Origin: Afipia massiliensis
GTDB taxonomy: Bacteria; Pseudomonadota; Alphaproteobacteria; Rhizobiales; Xanthobacteraceae
Assembly: GCF_001006325.2 (NCBI RefSeq)
Contig: NZ_LBIA02000001.1
Span: forward strand, 3,349,501 to 3,413,500
DNA length: 64,000 bases
Direction of reading: 5' to 3'
Shown here: in pieces, positions 46,890 to 55,932 of the stretch
Layout: every line of letters begins with the position of its first letter
How positions within the stretch are numbered: position 1 is the first letter of the stretch
The notes under the pieces: model-generated
Seen by the model: the letters and a program-made list of their open reading frames with translations, nothing else
Told to the model about the DNA's origin: nothing
Database searches by the model: none
Translations under genes and position numbers: made by a program

Positions 46890-47396
46890 ATGAACAAGGA
46901 CACCCGGCAATCGATGGCCGCCCGCATGGGCCGAGGGACCAGAGGCGCGAACGGCGACGTGCCGCGCGATCAGGTCAATCTGGTCACGGCGATGACGTCG
47001 CCGGACGCGGAGACGGGCGAAAGCACGTGGACCACACGGCTCGTGCTGTTCCTGCGCGTGATGGCCGTGCTGTCGATGATCAAGGGACTCTATCACTGGG
47101 CGCAGATCACCGGCTTCATCGGCGGCGATGAGAGCGCGTTCGAGGCCCAGACCACGCAGTGGCAAACCGCCACGGTCTATTTCGCGGTGATCGAACTGGT
47201 CGCGGCGGTGGGGTTGTGGCTTGCAACCCCATGGGGCGCGGTGGTGTGGCTGACGACGATCGTCTCAACCGCCGTGATCGAGCTGATGTTTCCTACGATC
47301 TACGGTGGCAACCTGTTCGCGGTTCTCGTCTCGCTGATCCTGCTCGCGGCCTATCTCGTTCTGGCGTGGTTTTCGGCGCGGGAGAGGCCGCCGTAG
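46890..47396 (+). CDS. DUF6163-like four-span membrane protein
   Basis: A 168-residue protein with a polar N-terminus (about 45 residues) and four hydrophobic segments (near residues 50-66, 91-110, 112-132 and 138-160). I think it belongs to the alphaproteobacterial DUF6163 group, but that is from memory of general pattern. An in-frame ATG at 46992 (MTSPDAETGES) is an equally possible start. It is divergent from hemB. Function is unknown. Confidence 0.75.
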   Translation: MNKDTRQSMAARMGRGTRGANGDVPRDQVNLVTAMTSPDAETGESTWTTRLVLFLRVMAVLSMIKGLYHWAQITGFIGGDESAFEAQTTQWQTATVYFAVIELVAAVGLWLATPWGAVVWLTTIVSTAVIELMFPTIYGGNLFAVLVSLILLAAYLVLAWFSARERPP

Positions 47397-47508
47397 TGTG
47401 CTGTTGGCCGCCGCTCGCCTTGATGTTTTACGAAGTCTTTCAAATTTGAACGAACGTGTGCTGGAATGCGACAGCGCTTGTGACGAAGCGTGAACATCGG
47501 GCTGTTTG

Positions 47509-47564
47509 GGTGAATCAAAACTAACAAAAAGCCCTTATTTTATCGGTGTAATATACGATTCACC
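47509..47564. promoter_or_regulatory. AT-rich ldtR promoter region with spaced GGTGAATC/GATTCACC arms
   Basis: Two eight-base arms in inverted order are separated by 40 AT-rich bases, about 130-185 bases before ldtR. The 297-base gap (47397-47693) holds no gene and is the AT-richest of this part of the window, as expected of a regulatory region; binding by LdtR itself is a guess. Confidence 0.4.
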
Positions 47565-47693
47565 GTTTCAAATAAACCATCTCTTTATGCTGTTATTTAA
47601 GCTGATCTTCAAACGCCTCCCTTAGTTTGCACCTATCAGGCGAGACAAAAGTTTCGTCGAATAAGTCGTAAAAACGACAACAGGGGAAGTGTC

Positions 47694-48206
47694 ATGATCA
47701 AAGCCGCCGCTACGGCAGTTGAACCTGCTCGCGACAACGCCGCTGCACCTGTGCAGCCGCTTTATCTCGAAGCTCTTACGCTGGTCGAACGTCTGCATCG
47801 CCGTCTGCTCGACGTCATCAAGGACGAATTCGATCGTCGCGGCCGCGCCGATATCAATTCGGTGCAGGCTCTGCTGCTCTATAACATCGGCGACAAGGAA
47901 TTGACCGCCGGCGAACTGCGTACGCGCGGCTACTACCTCGGCTCCAACGTTTCGTACAATCTGAAGAAGCTTGTCGAGATGGGCTTCCTCGATCATCAGC
48001 GCTCGCGCGTTGATCGCCGCTCGGTCCGGATTCGTCTGACCGCGCAGGGCCAGGAAATCCGCCACATTGTCGACGCGCTGTATCAGAAGCACGTCAAGAC
48101 GGTGGAGCAGGTGGGAGGCATCTCGAACGCCGAGTTCGCGACGCTGAACAAGTCGCTGCATCGCCTCGAGCGCTTCTGGACCGACCAGATCCTGTATCGG
48201 CTCTGA
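47694..48206 (+). CDS. ldtR: MarR-family regulator LdtR
   Basis: A 170-residue winged-helix regulator nearly identical in its core to LdtR, the activator of L,D-transpeptidase and osmotic stress genes described in Liberibacter and Sinorhizobium. Seen: LLLYNIGDKELTAGELRTRG, the recognition helix YYLGSNVSYNLKKLVEMGF and the wing with RSRVDRRSVRIRLT. The N-terminal 20 residues are Ala/Pro-rich and variable. It is preceded by an AT-rich 300-base region and is transcribed alone. No L,D-transpeptidase gene is in the window. Confidence 0.92.
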   Translation: MIKAAATAVEPARDNAAAPVQPLYLEALTLVERLHRRLLDVIKDEFDRRGRADINSVQALLLYNIGDKELTAGELRTRGYYLGSNVSYNLKKLVEMGFLDHQRSRVDRRSVRIRLTAQGQEIRHIVDALYQKHVKTVEQVGGISNAEFATLNKSLHRLERFWTDQILYRL

Positions 48207-48382
48207 GCCTTTCACAAATTCGGGTCAGCCGGCGGGAGCGCGATTGCGTTCTCTAACAAGATCGGCGGCCCATCGTTCTTCCTTGCAGTTTTACGCCGGT
48301 GCCCTCCGGCTGTTACCGAAGTGCGCGAAAGATGCACGCGGAAGAATTCCGCACGAGTTTCCCCTGGTGTGGGATATGCGAC

Positions 48383-48420
48383 TTAGAGCGCGATCAGCAC
48401 ATTTGCTGATCGCGCTCTAA
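48383..48420. repeat. Perfect 17-bp inverted repeat after ldtR
   Basis: TTAGAGCGCGATCAGCA and its exact complement are separated by four bases, followed by AATTATT. It is strong enough to end transcription, although it lies 177 bases after the ldtR stop. A weaker pair (GCGCATGATC, GATCATGCGC) follows within 60 bases. Confidence 0.85.
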
Positions 48421-48516
48421 AATTATTGAAGGGCGCATGATCTCTTAGCCGACCCGCTCACACTTCGGCGGATCATGCGCTGCGCCTTCGGGCGCCTTTT
48501 CGCGTTTTGGTTTCGA

Positions 48517-48624
48517 GAATCGACTCGTAAACGAGTCCTGAATCCTCGGGCTCAAGAGGCAAAAATATCGCCCGAGACTCTTGCGCGGACTCTTTCCATC
48601 ATCCTCAAATCATGAGGCCGATTC
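48517..48624. promoter_or_regulatory. Cluster of seven GANTC sites
   Basis: GANTC occurs at 48517, 48522, 48533, 48540, 48576, 48588 and 48620. The middle pair forms GACTCGT-AA-ACGAGTC, and CTCGGGC/GCCCGAG arms surround the space between the groups. GANTC is the methylation site of CcrM, the cell-cycle methylase of alphaproteobacteria. Random expectation at even base composition is one per 256 bases. Confidence 0.7.
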
Positions 48625-48719
48625 TCAAATTCGCCGGCGACCGGCTGCAGGTCGCGTTAATGCTCGTTCTGCTGGCCGCGTGCTCGCTGAACGTGATGTT
48701 CCTTTACGCGCGGCTGTAG
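48612..48719 (+). CDS. Possible 35-residue single-span membrane protein
   Basis: The frame reads [13 protein letters not shown] then a hydrophobic segment ([18 protein letters not shown]) and ends ARL. One span with positive residues at the N-terminal side is a typical small membrane protein. The start is ATG 48612; the ribosome-binding site is weak (no clear GGAG). It lies directly behind a dense GANTC cluster. Too short to be sure that it is translated. Confidence 0.45.
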   Translation: MRPILKFAGDRLQVALMLVLLAACSLNVMFLYARL

Positions 48720-49080
48720 GCGCGTCGCCCGTTTGGGCGGTCTCCCTCCAAATACCGGCTCGACTACCGCCTTTCGGCGCGAATTATGTTGCCCAACCCG
48801 GGCAGCTCCAGACCCGGAATGTGGGCAAAAAGGTCATCAGCGGGGCTCGAGCCGGGGCGGGGTGCGGCCAAAACCGCGCCTGCGGAGCGGTCTGGCGGCG
48901 TGCCGGTTGGCACCCGGCCCACAGGGGCAGCACGGAACAGGGCTGTCCGGCATAAATAGCGGCCCACGGGCTTGGAACTTGGCCACCCCCGCCAGATATG
49001 GTATCTCGCGGCTGCCGCCCTTGATGCCACCCGTAACCGTCCGTAGCCGTCTCGAAAGGCTGCGGCGGTGGAGATATTTC
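48720..49080 (+). promoter_or_regulatory. glyA upstream region with a hairpin by the ribosome-binding site
   Basis: This 361-base GC-rich gap has no supported gene. CCGTAGCC (49041-49048) and GGCTGCGG (49058-49065) can pair just before GGTGGAG and the glyA ATG. I looked for a known riboswitch for glycine, SAM or SAH and could not match one. Confidence 0.4.
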
Positions 49081-50382
49081 ATGAGCTCATCTGCCAAGAC
49101 TGCTTCCGCTCCCGACTCGTTTTTCACGGCCTCGCTCGCGCAGGCCGACCCTGAGATCGCAAATGCGATCAAGGGTGAGCTCGGTCGCCAGCAGCATGAG
49201 ATCGAACTGATCGCATCGGAGAACATCGTTAGCCGCGCCGTTCTCGAGGCGCAGGGCTCGGTGATGACCAACAAGTACGCGGAAGGCTATCCGGGCGCGC
49301 GCTACTACGGTGGATGCGAGTTCGTGGACGTCGCAGAGAATCTCGCCATCGAGCGCGCCAAGAAGCTGTTCGGCGCGGGCTTTGCCAACGTGCAACCGAA
49401 TTCCGGCAGCCAGATGAACCAGGCAGTGTTCCTCGCGCTGTTGCAGCCCGGCGATACCTTCATGGGTCTCGACCTCGCTGCGGGTGGCCATCTCACCCAC
49501 GGCGCGCCGGTCAACATGTCCGGCAAGTGGTTCAAGCCGGCGCATTACACCGTGCGCCGCGAAGACCAGATCATCGATATGGATGCGGTGGCGAAACAGG
49601 CGGAAGAGATCAGGCCGAAGCTGATCATCGCCGGCGGCTCGGCCTATTCGCGTGCGTGGGACTTCAAGCGTTTCCGCGAAATCGCCGACAGCATCGGCGC
49701 CTACCTGATGGTGGACATGGCACATTTCGCCGGCCTCGTTGCCGGTGGCGTGCATGCCTCGCCGGTACCGTACGCGCACGTCACCACGACGACGACGCAC
49801 AAGTCGCTGCGCGGGCCGCGCGGTGGCTTGATCCTCAGCAACGACGAGGCGATCGCCAAGAAGCTGAACTCGGCGATCTTCCCCGGCCTGCAGGGCGGCC
49901 CGCTGATGCACGTGATTGCAGCCAAGGCTGTCGCATTCAAGGAAGCGTTGCAGCCGGACTTCAAGATCTACGCCAAGAACGTGGTCGAGAACGCCAGGGC
50001 GCTCGCGGAAACGCTGCGCTCCAACGGTTTCGAGATCGTGTCCGGCGGCACCGACAATCACCTGATGCTGGTCGATCTACGGCCGAAGGGTCTCAAGGGC
50101 AACGTGTCCGAGAAGGCGCTGGTTCGCGCCGGCCTCACCTGCAACAAGAACGGCATCCCGTTCGACCCCGAAAAGCCGTTCGTGACTTCGGGGCTTCGCC
50201 TCGGCACCCCGGCTGCGACCACGCGCGGCTTCGGCGTCGCCGAATTCAAGCAGGTCGGTGCGCTGATTTCGGAAGTGCTCAACGCCGTCGCCCAGTCGGG
50301 TGAAGGTTCGGCACCTCTGGTCGAGGCATCGGTGAAGGAGAAGGTGAAGGAACTCACCAACCGCTTCCCGATTTACCAGTAA
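49081..50382 (+). CDS. glyA: Serine hydroxymethyltransferase
   Basis: GlyA converts serine and tetrahydrofolate to glycine and methylene-tetrahydrofolate, the main one-carbon source. The 433-residue PLP enzyme has [26 protein letters not shown], the PLP Lys in [17 protein letters not shown], and [14 protein letters not shown]. The start is ATG 49081 (MSSSAKTAS). nrdR follows after nine bases, then the rib genes, the common glyA-nrdR-ribD order in alphaproteobacteria. Confidence 0.98.
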   Translation: MSSSAKTASAPDSFFTASLAQADPEIANAIKGELGRQQHEIELIASENIVSRAVLEAQGSVMTNKYAEGYPGARYYGGCEFVDVAENLAIERAKKLFGAGFANVQPNSGSQMNQAVFLALLQPGDTFMGLDLAAGGHLTHGAPVNMSGKWFKPAHYTVRREDQIIDMDAVAKQAEEIRPKLIIAGGSAYSRAWDFKRFREIADSIGAYLMVDMAHFAGLVAGGVHASPVPYAHVTTTTTHKSLRGPRGGLILSNDEAIAKKLNSAIFPGLQGGPLMHVIAAKAVAFKEALQPDFKIYAKNVVENARALAETLRSNGFEIVSGGTDNHLMLVDLRPKGLKGNVSEKALVRAGLTCNKNGIPFDPEKPFVTSGLRLGTPAATTRGFGVAEFKQVGALISEVLNAVAQSGEGSAPLVEASVKEKVKELTNRFPIYQ

Positions 50383-50391
50383 GGCAGGTCC

Positions 50392-50877
50392 ATGCGCTGC
50401 CCAAGCTGCAACAGTCTCGATACGCAGGTGAAGGATTCACGGCCGACGGAAGATTCGGCCGTGATCCGGCGGCGGCGCGTCTGCATGGCGTGCAACTTCC
50501 GCTTCACCACCTTCGAGCGCGTGCAGCTTCGCGAACTCACTGTCATCAAGCGCAACAGCCGCCGCGTTCCGTTCGACCGCGACAAGCTGGTACGCTCGCT
50601 GCAGATCAGCCTGCGCAAGCGCCCGGTCGATCCCGAGCGCGTCGAGAAGATGGTGTCGGCCATCGTGCGCGAGCTGGAAAGCGGCGGCGAGGCGGAGATT
50701 TCCTCGGAGGTCATCGGCGAGACCGTGATGGAGCATCTGCGCCAGCTCGACGACGTGGCCTATGTCCGCTTCGCCTCGGTCTATCGCAATTTCCGCGAGG
50801 CCAAGGACTTTGAGGCCGTGCTGGGCGAACTGTCGGGCGAGGACGAACCGCCGCGGCCTGCGGTCGTGCGCAAGTGA
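50392..50877 (+). CDS. nrdR: Transcriptional repressor NrdR
   Basis: NrdR senses ATP/dATP and represses ribonucleotide reductase genes. The 161-residue product has the N-terminal zinc ribbon (MRCPSCN and VCMACNFRF, four cysteines) and the ATP-cone ([18 protein letters not shown] to about residue 140). It is nine bases behind glyA and 66 before ribD. No nrd gene or clear NrdR box is in the window. Confidence 0.97.
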   Translation: MRCPSCNSLDTQVKDSRPTEDSAVIRRRRVCMACNFRFTTFERVQLRELTVIKRNSRRVPFDRDKLVRSLQISLRKRPVDPERVEKMVSAIVRELESGGEAEISSEVIGETVMEHLRQLDDVAYVRFASVYRNFREAKDFEAVLGELSGEDEPPRPAVVRK

Positions 50878-50943
50878 TTTTTTCACGGCGCGGCGTTCGC
50901 TAATCCGCTAGCTTGATCGCTGTGCCGGATATGTCTGACCCCA

Positions 50944-52062
50944 ATGTCTTCTGACTTCATGTCTGATGATTTGCGTTACATGCAGCTTGCTCTGGCGCTT
51001 GGCCGGCGCGGGCAGGGCCGCACCTGGCCGAATCCCGCCGTTGGCGCGGTGGTCGTCAAGGATGGCGTGATTGTCGGGCGCGGCTGGACCCAGCCCGGCG
51101 GACGGCCTCATGCCGAGCCGGAGGCCTTGAAGCGGGCCGGCGACGCGGCACGCGGCGCGACGCTCTATGTCACGCTGGAGCCGTGTTCGCATTTCGGGAA
51201 ATCGCCGCCCTGCGCGGACGCGATCATCGCCGCAGGTATCGCGCGCGTTGTTTCTGCGATTGAAGATCCAAATCCGGATGTCGGCGGGCAGGGCCATGCG
51301 CGGCTGCGGGCTGCCGGCATCGCGGTGGAAGTCGGTCTTTGCAAGGACGAAGCCGCGCGCGATCACGCCGGGCACTTCCTGCGCGTTGGCGAGAAACGCC
51401 CGTTCGTCATCCTGAAGCTGGCGGTATCCGCTGACGACAAGATCGCGGCGGCGGGTCACCAGCCGGTCGCGATTACCGGCGAGGCGGCCAAGGCGCGCGT
51501 GCACCTGCTGCGCGCGCAGAGCGACGCAATTCTGGTTGGCATCGGCACCGTGCTCGCCGACGATCCGCTGCTCACGGTGCGCCTGCCGGGGCTTGAGGCA
51601 CAATCGCTGGTGCGTGTGGTGCTGGATCGTGCGCTGCGGCTGCCGGGCACTAGCAAGCTGGTTCATTCCGCGCGCCAGACGCCGTTATGGGTGATGACAT
51701 CTGATCTTTCCGAGGCGCCAGCCGCGATGAAGCTGGGCGCGGCGGGTGCGCAGGTCTTGCGTGTGCCTGTGACGACCACACCGCCACCCGGTCTCGATCT
51801 GAAATCCGTTTTAAACGCGCTGGCCGAGCGCGGCATCACGCGGCTGATGGTCGAGGGCGGTGCCCGGGTGGCGTCCTCATTCCTGAGCGCCGGTCTGGTC
51901 GATGAGATCTGGTTGCTGCGTGGGCCGAACGACATCGGCATGGATGGTATTCCGGCGCTCGATACGCAGCCACTGTCGGTTATCACCCAGTCGCCTCGCT
52001 GGCGCGCGCATGCTACCGAGGTCTTGGATAAAGACACTCTTACGATTTATGAGCGCATCTAG
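50944..52062 (+). CDS. ribD: Bifunctional riboflavin deaminase/reductase RibD
   Basis: RibD carries out the second and third steps of riboflavin synthesis: deamination of the pyrimidine and reduction of the ribosyl group. The 372-residue product has an N-terminal Zn deaminase domain (HAEPEAL; EPCSHFGKSPPC, residues about 55-95) and a C-terminal reductase domain from about residue 155 (VILKLAVSADDKIA, GIGTVLADDPLLTVR, LMVEGGARVASSF). ATG 50944 and ATG 50959 are both possible starts. It abuts ribE directly. Confidence 0.96.
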   Translation: MSSDFMSDDLRYMQLALALGRRGQGRTWPNPAVGAVVVKDGVIVGRGWTQPGGRPHAEPEALKRAGDAARGATLYVTLEPCSHFGKSPPCADAIIAAGIARVVSAIEDPNPDVGGQGHARLRAAGIAVEVGLCKDEAARDHAGHFLRVGEKRPFVILKLAVSADDKIAAAGHQPVAITGEAAKARVHLLRAQSDAILVGIGTVLADDPLLTVRLPGLEAQSLVRVVLDRALRLPGTSKLVHSARQTPLWVMTSDLSEAPAAMKLGAAGAQVLRVPVTTTPPPGLDLKSVLNALAERGITRLMVEGGARVASSFLSAGLVDEIWLLRGPNDIGMDGIPALDTQPLSVITQSPRWRAHATEVLDKDTLTIYERI

Positions 52063-52671
52063 ATGTTCACCGGCATCATCACGGACCTTGGCGAAATCAC
52101 CGGCATCACGCCGACGGCGCAGGGGCAGTTGCACCGGTTGCGGATCGCGTGCCGCTACGATCAGACCACCATCGCGGACGGCGCGTCGATCGCCTGCAAC
52201 GGCGTGTGCCTCACCGTGGTCCAGTCGGGCGTCGATCAGGGCAGGACATGGTTTGACGTCGATGCTGCCGCTGAAACGCTGCGGCTGACAACCGCAAAGG
52301 GCTGGGGCAAGGGGACGCGCCTCAATCTCGAACGCGCGCTGAAGATCGGCGATGAACTCGGCGGCCACATCGTTGCCGGGCATGTCGACGGCATCGCGAC
52401 GATCGTCACGCGCGAGGATCTACCGGACATGGCGCGGTTCGAACTGCGCGCGCCGCGCGATCTGGCGAAGTTCATTGCGGCAAAAGGGTCGGTGGTGCTC
52501 GACGGCGCCTCGCTGACGGTCAATACCGCCGTTGACGATGTATTTTCCGTTCTGATCATTCCGCATACACTGCAAGTGACGACGCTGAGCGACTGGCGCG
52601 TGGGATCGGAAGTCAATCTCGAGATCGATCTGATGGCGCGCTACGCCGCGCGATTGATCGAGATGAAATAG
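52063..52671 (+). CDS. ribE: Riboflavin synthase alpha chain RibE (RibC)
   Basis: The last enzyme of riboflavin synthesis, forming riboflavin from two 6,7-dimethyl-8-ribityllumazine molecules. The 202-residue product has the duplicated lumazine-binding fold: first half MFTGIITDLGEI..ACNGVCLTV, second half GGHIVAGHVDG..VVLDGASLTVN. It begins at the base after the ribD stop codon. A TetR regulator and an acyl-CoA synthetase gene then separate it from ribH at 55435. Confidence 0.96.
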   Translation: MFTGIITDLGEITGITPTAQGQLHRLRIACRYDQTTIADGASIACNGVCLTVVQSGVDQGRTWFDVDAAAETLRLTTAKGWGKGTRLNLERALKIGDELGGHIVAGHVDGIATIVTREDLPDMARFELRAPRDLAKFIAAKGSVVLDGASLTVNTAVDDVFSVLIIPHTLQVTTLSDWRVGSEVNLEIDLMARYAARLIEMK

Positions 52672-52702
52672 AAGCGCCGCGGGGCAGAGCGACTGGATTG
52701 GC

Positions 52703-53371
52703 ATGCGTAAGCAACTCACCGATCAGCAGGTCGAGGTCTTCCGGGAACGGCTGCTTCGTGCGGCCGAGAAACTCTTTGCCAAGCACGGCGTTGCTGGTGT
52801 TTCGATGCGCCAGATCGCTCAAGCGCTCGGCTACAGTCAGACCGCGGCCTATCGCTATTTCGCCAACAAGGACGAAATTCTCGTGGCGATGCGGGCGGCT
52901 GCGCTCGACCGCTTCTGCGAACACCTTGAAGCGGCGTTCGACCCGGCAAGGGATGCGCGCAAGAATGCGCGCGCCGTCGGGCAGGCCTTTCTCGATTTCG
53001 CGCTGAAACATCCCGACACCTATCGGCTGATTTTCTTTACGGAAAATCTTGAAGAGGCGATCGCTCCGCGGTTCGCCGCGACGGTGACTCGCTTCCGCGC
53101 CACCATGACCACCTATGTGCAGGCGCTTGTTGATGGCGGACATATCGAGGGCGACGTCAAGACCCTGGCCGAGACGTTTTCCTCTGCCGCGCACGGCATC
53201 ATCATGATGCACATGAGCGGCCTGTTGCGGACGGTCCGCGAGAGGGACGACCTGCATCTTGCCTCCATGCGCCTCATCGCCAAGGGTGCGGGGATGTCCA
53301 GTATCCCGCAAGCCAATACGAAAAAGCCTGTCAGGATCGCCGCGGGGCGCTCCGTTTCCCGCAAAACTTGA
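52703..53371 (+). CDS. TetR/AcrR-family regulator
   Basis: A 222-residue regulator with an N-terminal TetR helix-turn-helix (LLRAAEKLFAKHGVAGVSMRQIAQALG, then YSQTAAYRYFANKDEIL; residues about 14-62) and an all-helical ligand domain like TetR_C-type WHG proteins (FLDFALKHPDTYRLIFF). It is placed just before an acyl-CoA synthetase gene on the same strand, so it may respond to an acyl-CoA or fatty acid. The ligand is not known. Confidence 0.92.
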   Translation: MRKQLTDQQVEVFRERLLRAAEKLFAKHGVAGVSMRQIAQALGYSQTAAYRYFANKDEILVAMRAAALDRFCEHLEAAFDPARDARKNARAVGQAFLDFALKHPDTYRLIFFTENLEEAIAPRFAATVTRFRATMTTYVQALVDGGHIEGDVKTLAETFSSAAHGIIMMHMSGLLRTVRERDDLHLASMRLIAKGAGMSSIPQANTKKPVRIAAGRSVSRKT

Positions 53372-53461
53372 CGCTGTTAAATTAATTAAATAGCTTGCCG
53401 CCCAAAATCGGGACGCGCTCCGGCGCGACCAACCGAGAACAATTCAAACGGGGGGATTCAG

Positions 53462-55324
53462 ATGCCGCTTTTCAGCGATTATCCGGTTGCAACGCTCAAG
53501 GACGTTATCAAGTTCGAATCCGAGAAAGCGCTCGAACTGCGTTATGACGCGCGCAGCGTCTACGACATTTTCGCCAAGAGCGCGGCGCGTCATCCGGATC
53601 GTACCGCGCTGACCATGCTGATGACGGGCGCCGACGACGAGACGCCGCGTCTGGTCACTTACCGGCAGATGCTCGAGGGTGTCACCCGCGCGGCGAATTG
53701 TTTCGCTGACCTTGCGGGAAGTGGTGCCGGCGTTGCCTACATCCTGCCGAGCTTGGTGGAAACGCATTTCACGCTCTGGGGGGCGGAAGCTCAAGGCTAC
53801 GCGGTGCCGATCAACTTCCTGTTGCAGGCTCAGAACATCGCGGATCTCGTCCAGGCGTCGGGTGCAAAGATTCTCGTGGCGCTGGGTCCGCATCCGCAGC
53901 TCGACATCTGGCAGAAAGCGGTCGAGGTCGGAAAGCTGCTGCCGGACATCAAGCTTGTGCAGGTGTCGCTCTCCGATGCGCCTCTGCCGGAGGGCGTATT
54001 GGGATTTTGGCCCGGCTTGAATGCGCATGAAGGCAATACGCTAATCTTTGGCAAGGCGAGGGGCGGCGATGATGTCGCGGCTTACTTCCACACCGGCGGC
54101 ACCACCGGGTCGCCGAAACTCGTCACCCACACCCATCGCAACCAGATCGCGGCCGCGTTTGGCGGAACGGTGCTGCAGGATCTCAGCGAGACCGACGCGA
54201 TCACCAATGGCCTGCCGCTATTTCATGTGGGAGCAACGATCTCGTGCGGTCTTTCGTTCTTCATCGCAGGCGCAAATGTCCTCGTGCTGTCGCCGGGGGG
54301 GATGCGCAATCCGGTCATCATCAAGAATTTCTGGAAGATCGTGGAGCGCTATCGCGCCACGGTGATCGGCGGCGTGCCGACCGCGCTGGCCGCGCTGCTC
54401 AATGTACCCGTGGACGCGGACATCTCGTCGGCGCGATTCAGCATCTCCGGCGGGGCGCTCCTGCCGCGTGCGGTGGCGTTGCAATTCCAAAAGATGACCG
54501 GAACGACGATCCACGAAATTCTCGGCATGACCGAAACCGGCGGACTGGTGTCCATCGATCCCGCAGCTGCGGACCCGGTGCTTGGCTCGGGCGGCATTCG
54601 TTTGCCGTACACGCAGGTCGTGGTCCGCAAGCTTGGCGCCGACGGTTCGCTGGGTGAGGCCTGCGCGCCGCACGAAGTCGGCGTCATGACCGTGTCCGGC
54701 CCCAACGTCACGCCGGGATACAAAGACCGGAGCCAGAATGGCGCCACGCTGCGCGACGGCTATCTCGACAGCGGCGATCTGGCTTACAGCGACGAGCAGG
54801 GGCGGCTGTTCATCGCCGGACGCTCGAAGGACCTCATCATCCGCAGCGGCCACAACATCGATCCCGTTCTGATCGAGGATGCATTGCAGTCCCATCCGGC
54901 AGTTGCTCTGGCAGCCGCCGTCGGGCAGCCAGACAAGTATGCCGGCGAATTGCCGGTGTGTTACGTCGCTCTCAAGCCGGGCGCGCTGGCGACTGCCGAC
55001 GAACTGAAAGCCTATGCCGAGCCGCTGATCGCGGAACGCCCGGCATGGCCGAAGCAGATCATCGTCATTGACGCCATTCCGGTGACGAGCGTCGGCAAGA
55101 TCTTCAAGCCGGAGTTGCGCACGGATGCCGTTCAGCGGCTCGTCACCCAGGTGGTTGCGGAAGCTGCCGGGGCAGCCGACGCCGCGATCGATGTGGTGGC
55201 GGGCGGCAAGCGCGGCATCGACGTGACGGTGACGCTGCCGCGCGCGATGGCGGGCCAGCACGCCGCGGTTGAGAAGGCGTTGGACGGGTATCTGTTCGAT
55301 TACAAGGTGACGCAGGCCAATTGA
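53462..55324 (+). CDS. Acyl-CoA synthetase (ANL superfamily)
   Basis: A 620-residue enzyme that activates a carboxylic acid as acyl-AMP and joins it to CoA. Motifs in order: the P-loop YFHTGGTTGSPK (about residue 210), GMTETGG (about 355), DSGDLAY, the hinge GRSKDLIIRSGHNI, and the catalytic Lys in TSVGKIFKPEL (about 545). The chain continues past the usual end by some 60 residues with an unassigned C-terminal segment. A TetR regulator gene lies immediately upstream; the pair interrupts the rib genes. The acid substrate is unknown. Confidence 0.93.
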   Translation: MPLFSDYPVATLKDVIKFESEKALELRYDARSVYDIFAKSAARHPDRTALTMLMTGADDETPRLVTYRQMLEGVTRAANCFADLAGSGAGVAYILPSLVETHFTLWGAEAQGYAVPINFLLQAQNIADLVQASGAKILVALGPHPQLDIWQKAVEVGKLLPDIKLVQVSLSDAPLPEGVLGFWPGLNAHEGNTLIFGKARGGDDVAAYFHTGGTTGSPKLVTHTHRNQIAAAFGGTVLQDLSETDAITNGLPLFHVGATISCGLSFFIAGANVLVLSPGGMRNPVIIKNFWKIVERYRATVIGGVPTALAALLNVPVDADISSARFSISGGALLPRAVALQFQKMTGTTIHEILGMTETGGLVSIDPAAADPVLGSGGIRLPYTQVVVRKLGADGSLGEACAPHEVGVMTVSGPNVTPGYKDRSQNGATLRDGYLDSGDLAYSDEQGRLFIAGRSKDLIIRSGHNIDPVLIEDALQSHPAVALAAAVGQPDKYAGELPVCYVALKPGALATADELKAYAEPLIAERPAWPKQIIVIDAIPVTSVGKIFKPELRTDAVQRLVTQVVAEAAGAADAAIDVVAGGKRGIDVTVTLPRAMAGQHAAVEKALDGYLFDYKVTQAN

Positions 55325-55434
55325 GGCCGGATTCGGAGCTGCATCCCTGCCTTGAAAAGGGGCTGTTGTGCTTGGCTTTGTGACGCTCAGCGACTACAAA
55401 CGCGCAAACACCGAACCCCTTTTGACTGGATGGA

Positions 55435-55932
55435 ATGATGGTCGAACCGCGCCGCGCAGAACTCAAGGATCAAACCGACATCAGCGGCGCGACCGTCGTC
55501 ATCATCGAAGCCCGGTTTTACGACGATATCCAGGAAGCGCTGCTTCAGGGTGCGATCAAGGAACTGGTGGCCGCGGGCGTCGGCTACGACGTGATCAGCG
55601 TTCCGGGCGCACTCGAAATTCCGGCAGCGATTGCGATTGCGCTCGACGCGTCGAAAAAGAACGGCCGGCAGTATGACGGCGCCATCGCGCTGGGCTGCGT
55701 AGTGCGCGGCGACACCATCCACTTCGAGATCGTCTCGATGGAATCGTCACGCGCGCTGATGGATCTCGCCGTGGCGCGCAGCCTGCCGCTCGGCAACGGC
55801 ATCATTACCGTGAATACGACGGAGCAGGCATGGGAACGCGCCCGCGCCGACAAGCTGAACAAGGGCGGCGACGCGGCTCGCGCGGCGCTCACCATGATGC
55901 GTATCAAGAAGCGTTTGGCGAAACCGCTATGA
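55435..55932 (+). CDS. ribH: 6,7-dimethyl-8-ribityllumazine synthase RibH
   Basis: RibH makes lumazine from 5-amino-6-ribitylaminouracil and dihydroxybutanone phosphate. The 165-residue product shows [23 protein letters not shown], the phosphate-site [14 protein letters not shown] with the catalytic His, and [16 protein letters not shown]. Two ATG codons at 55435 and 55438 are possible starts. Its last bases overlap the nusB start (ATGA), the standard ribH-nusB pair. Confidence 0.96.
   Translation: MMVEPRRAELKDQTDISGATVVIIEARFYDDIQEALLQGAIKELVAAGVGYDVISVPGALEIPAAIAIALDASKKNGRQYDGAIALGCVVRGDTIHFEIVSMESSRALMDLAVARSLPLGNGIITVNTTEQAWERARADKLNKGGDAARAALTMMRIKKRLAKPL

Noticed and set aside
50878-50943. 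An FMN riboswitch before ribD
   Set aside because: The gap is only 66 bases and lacks the conserved multi-stem sequence blocks.
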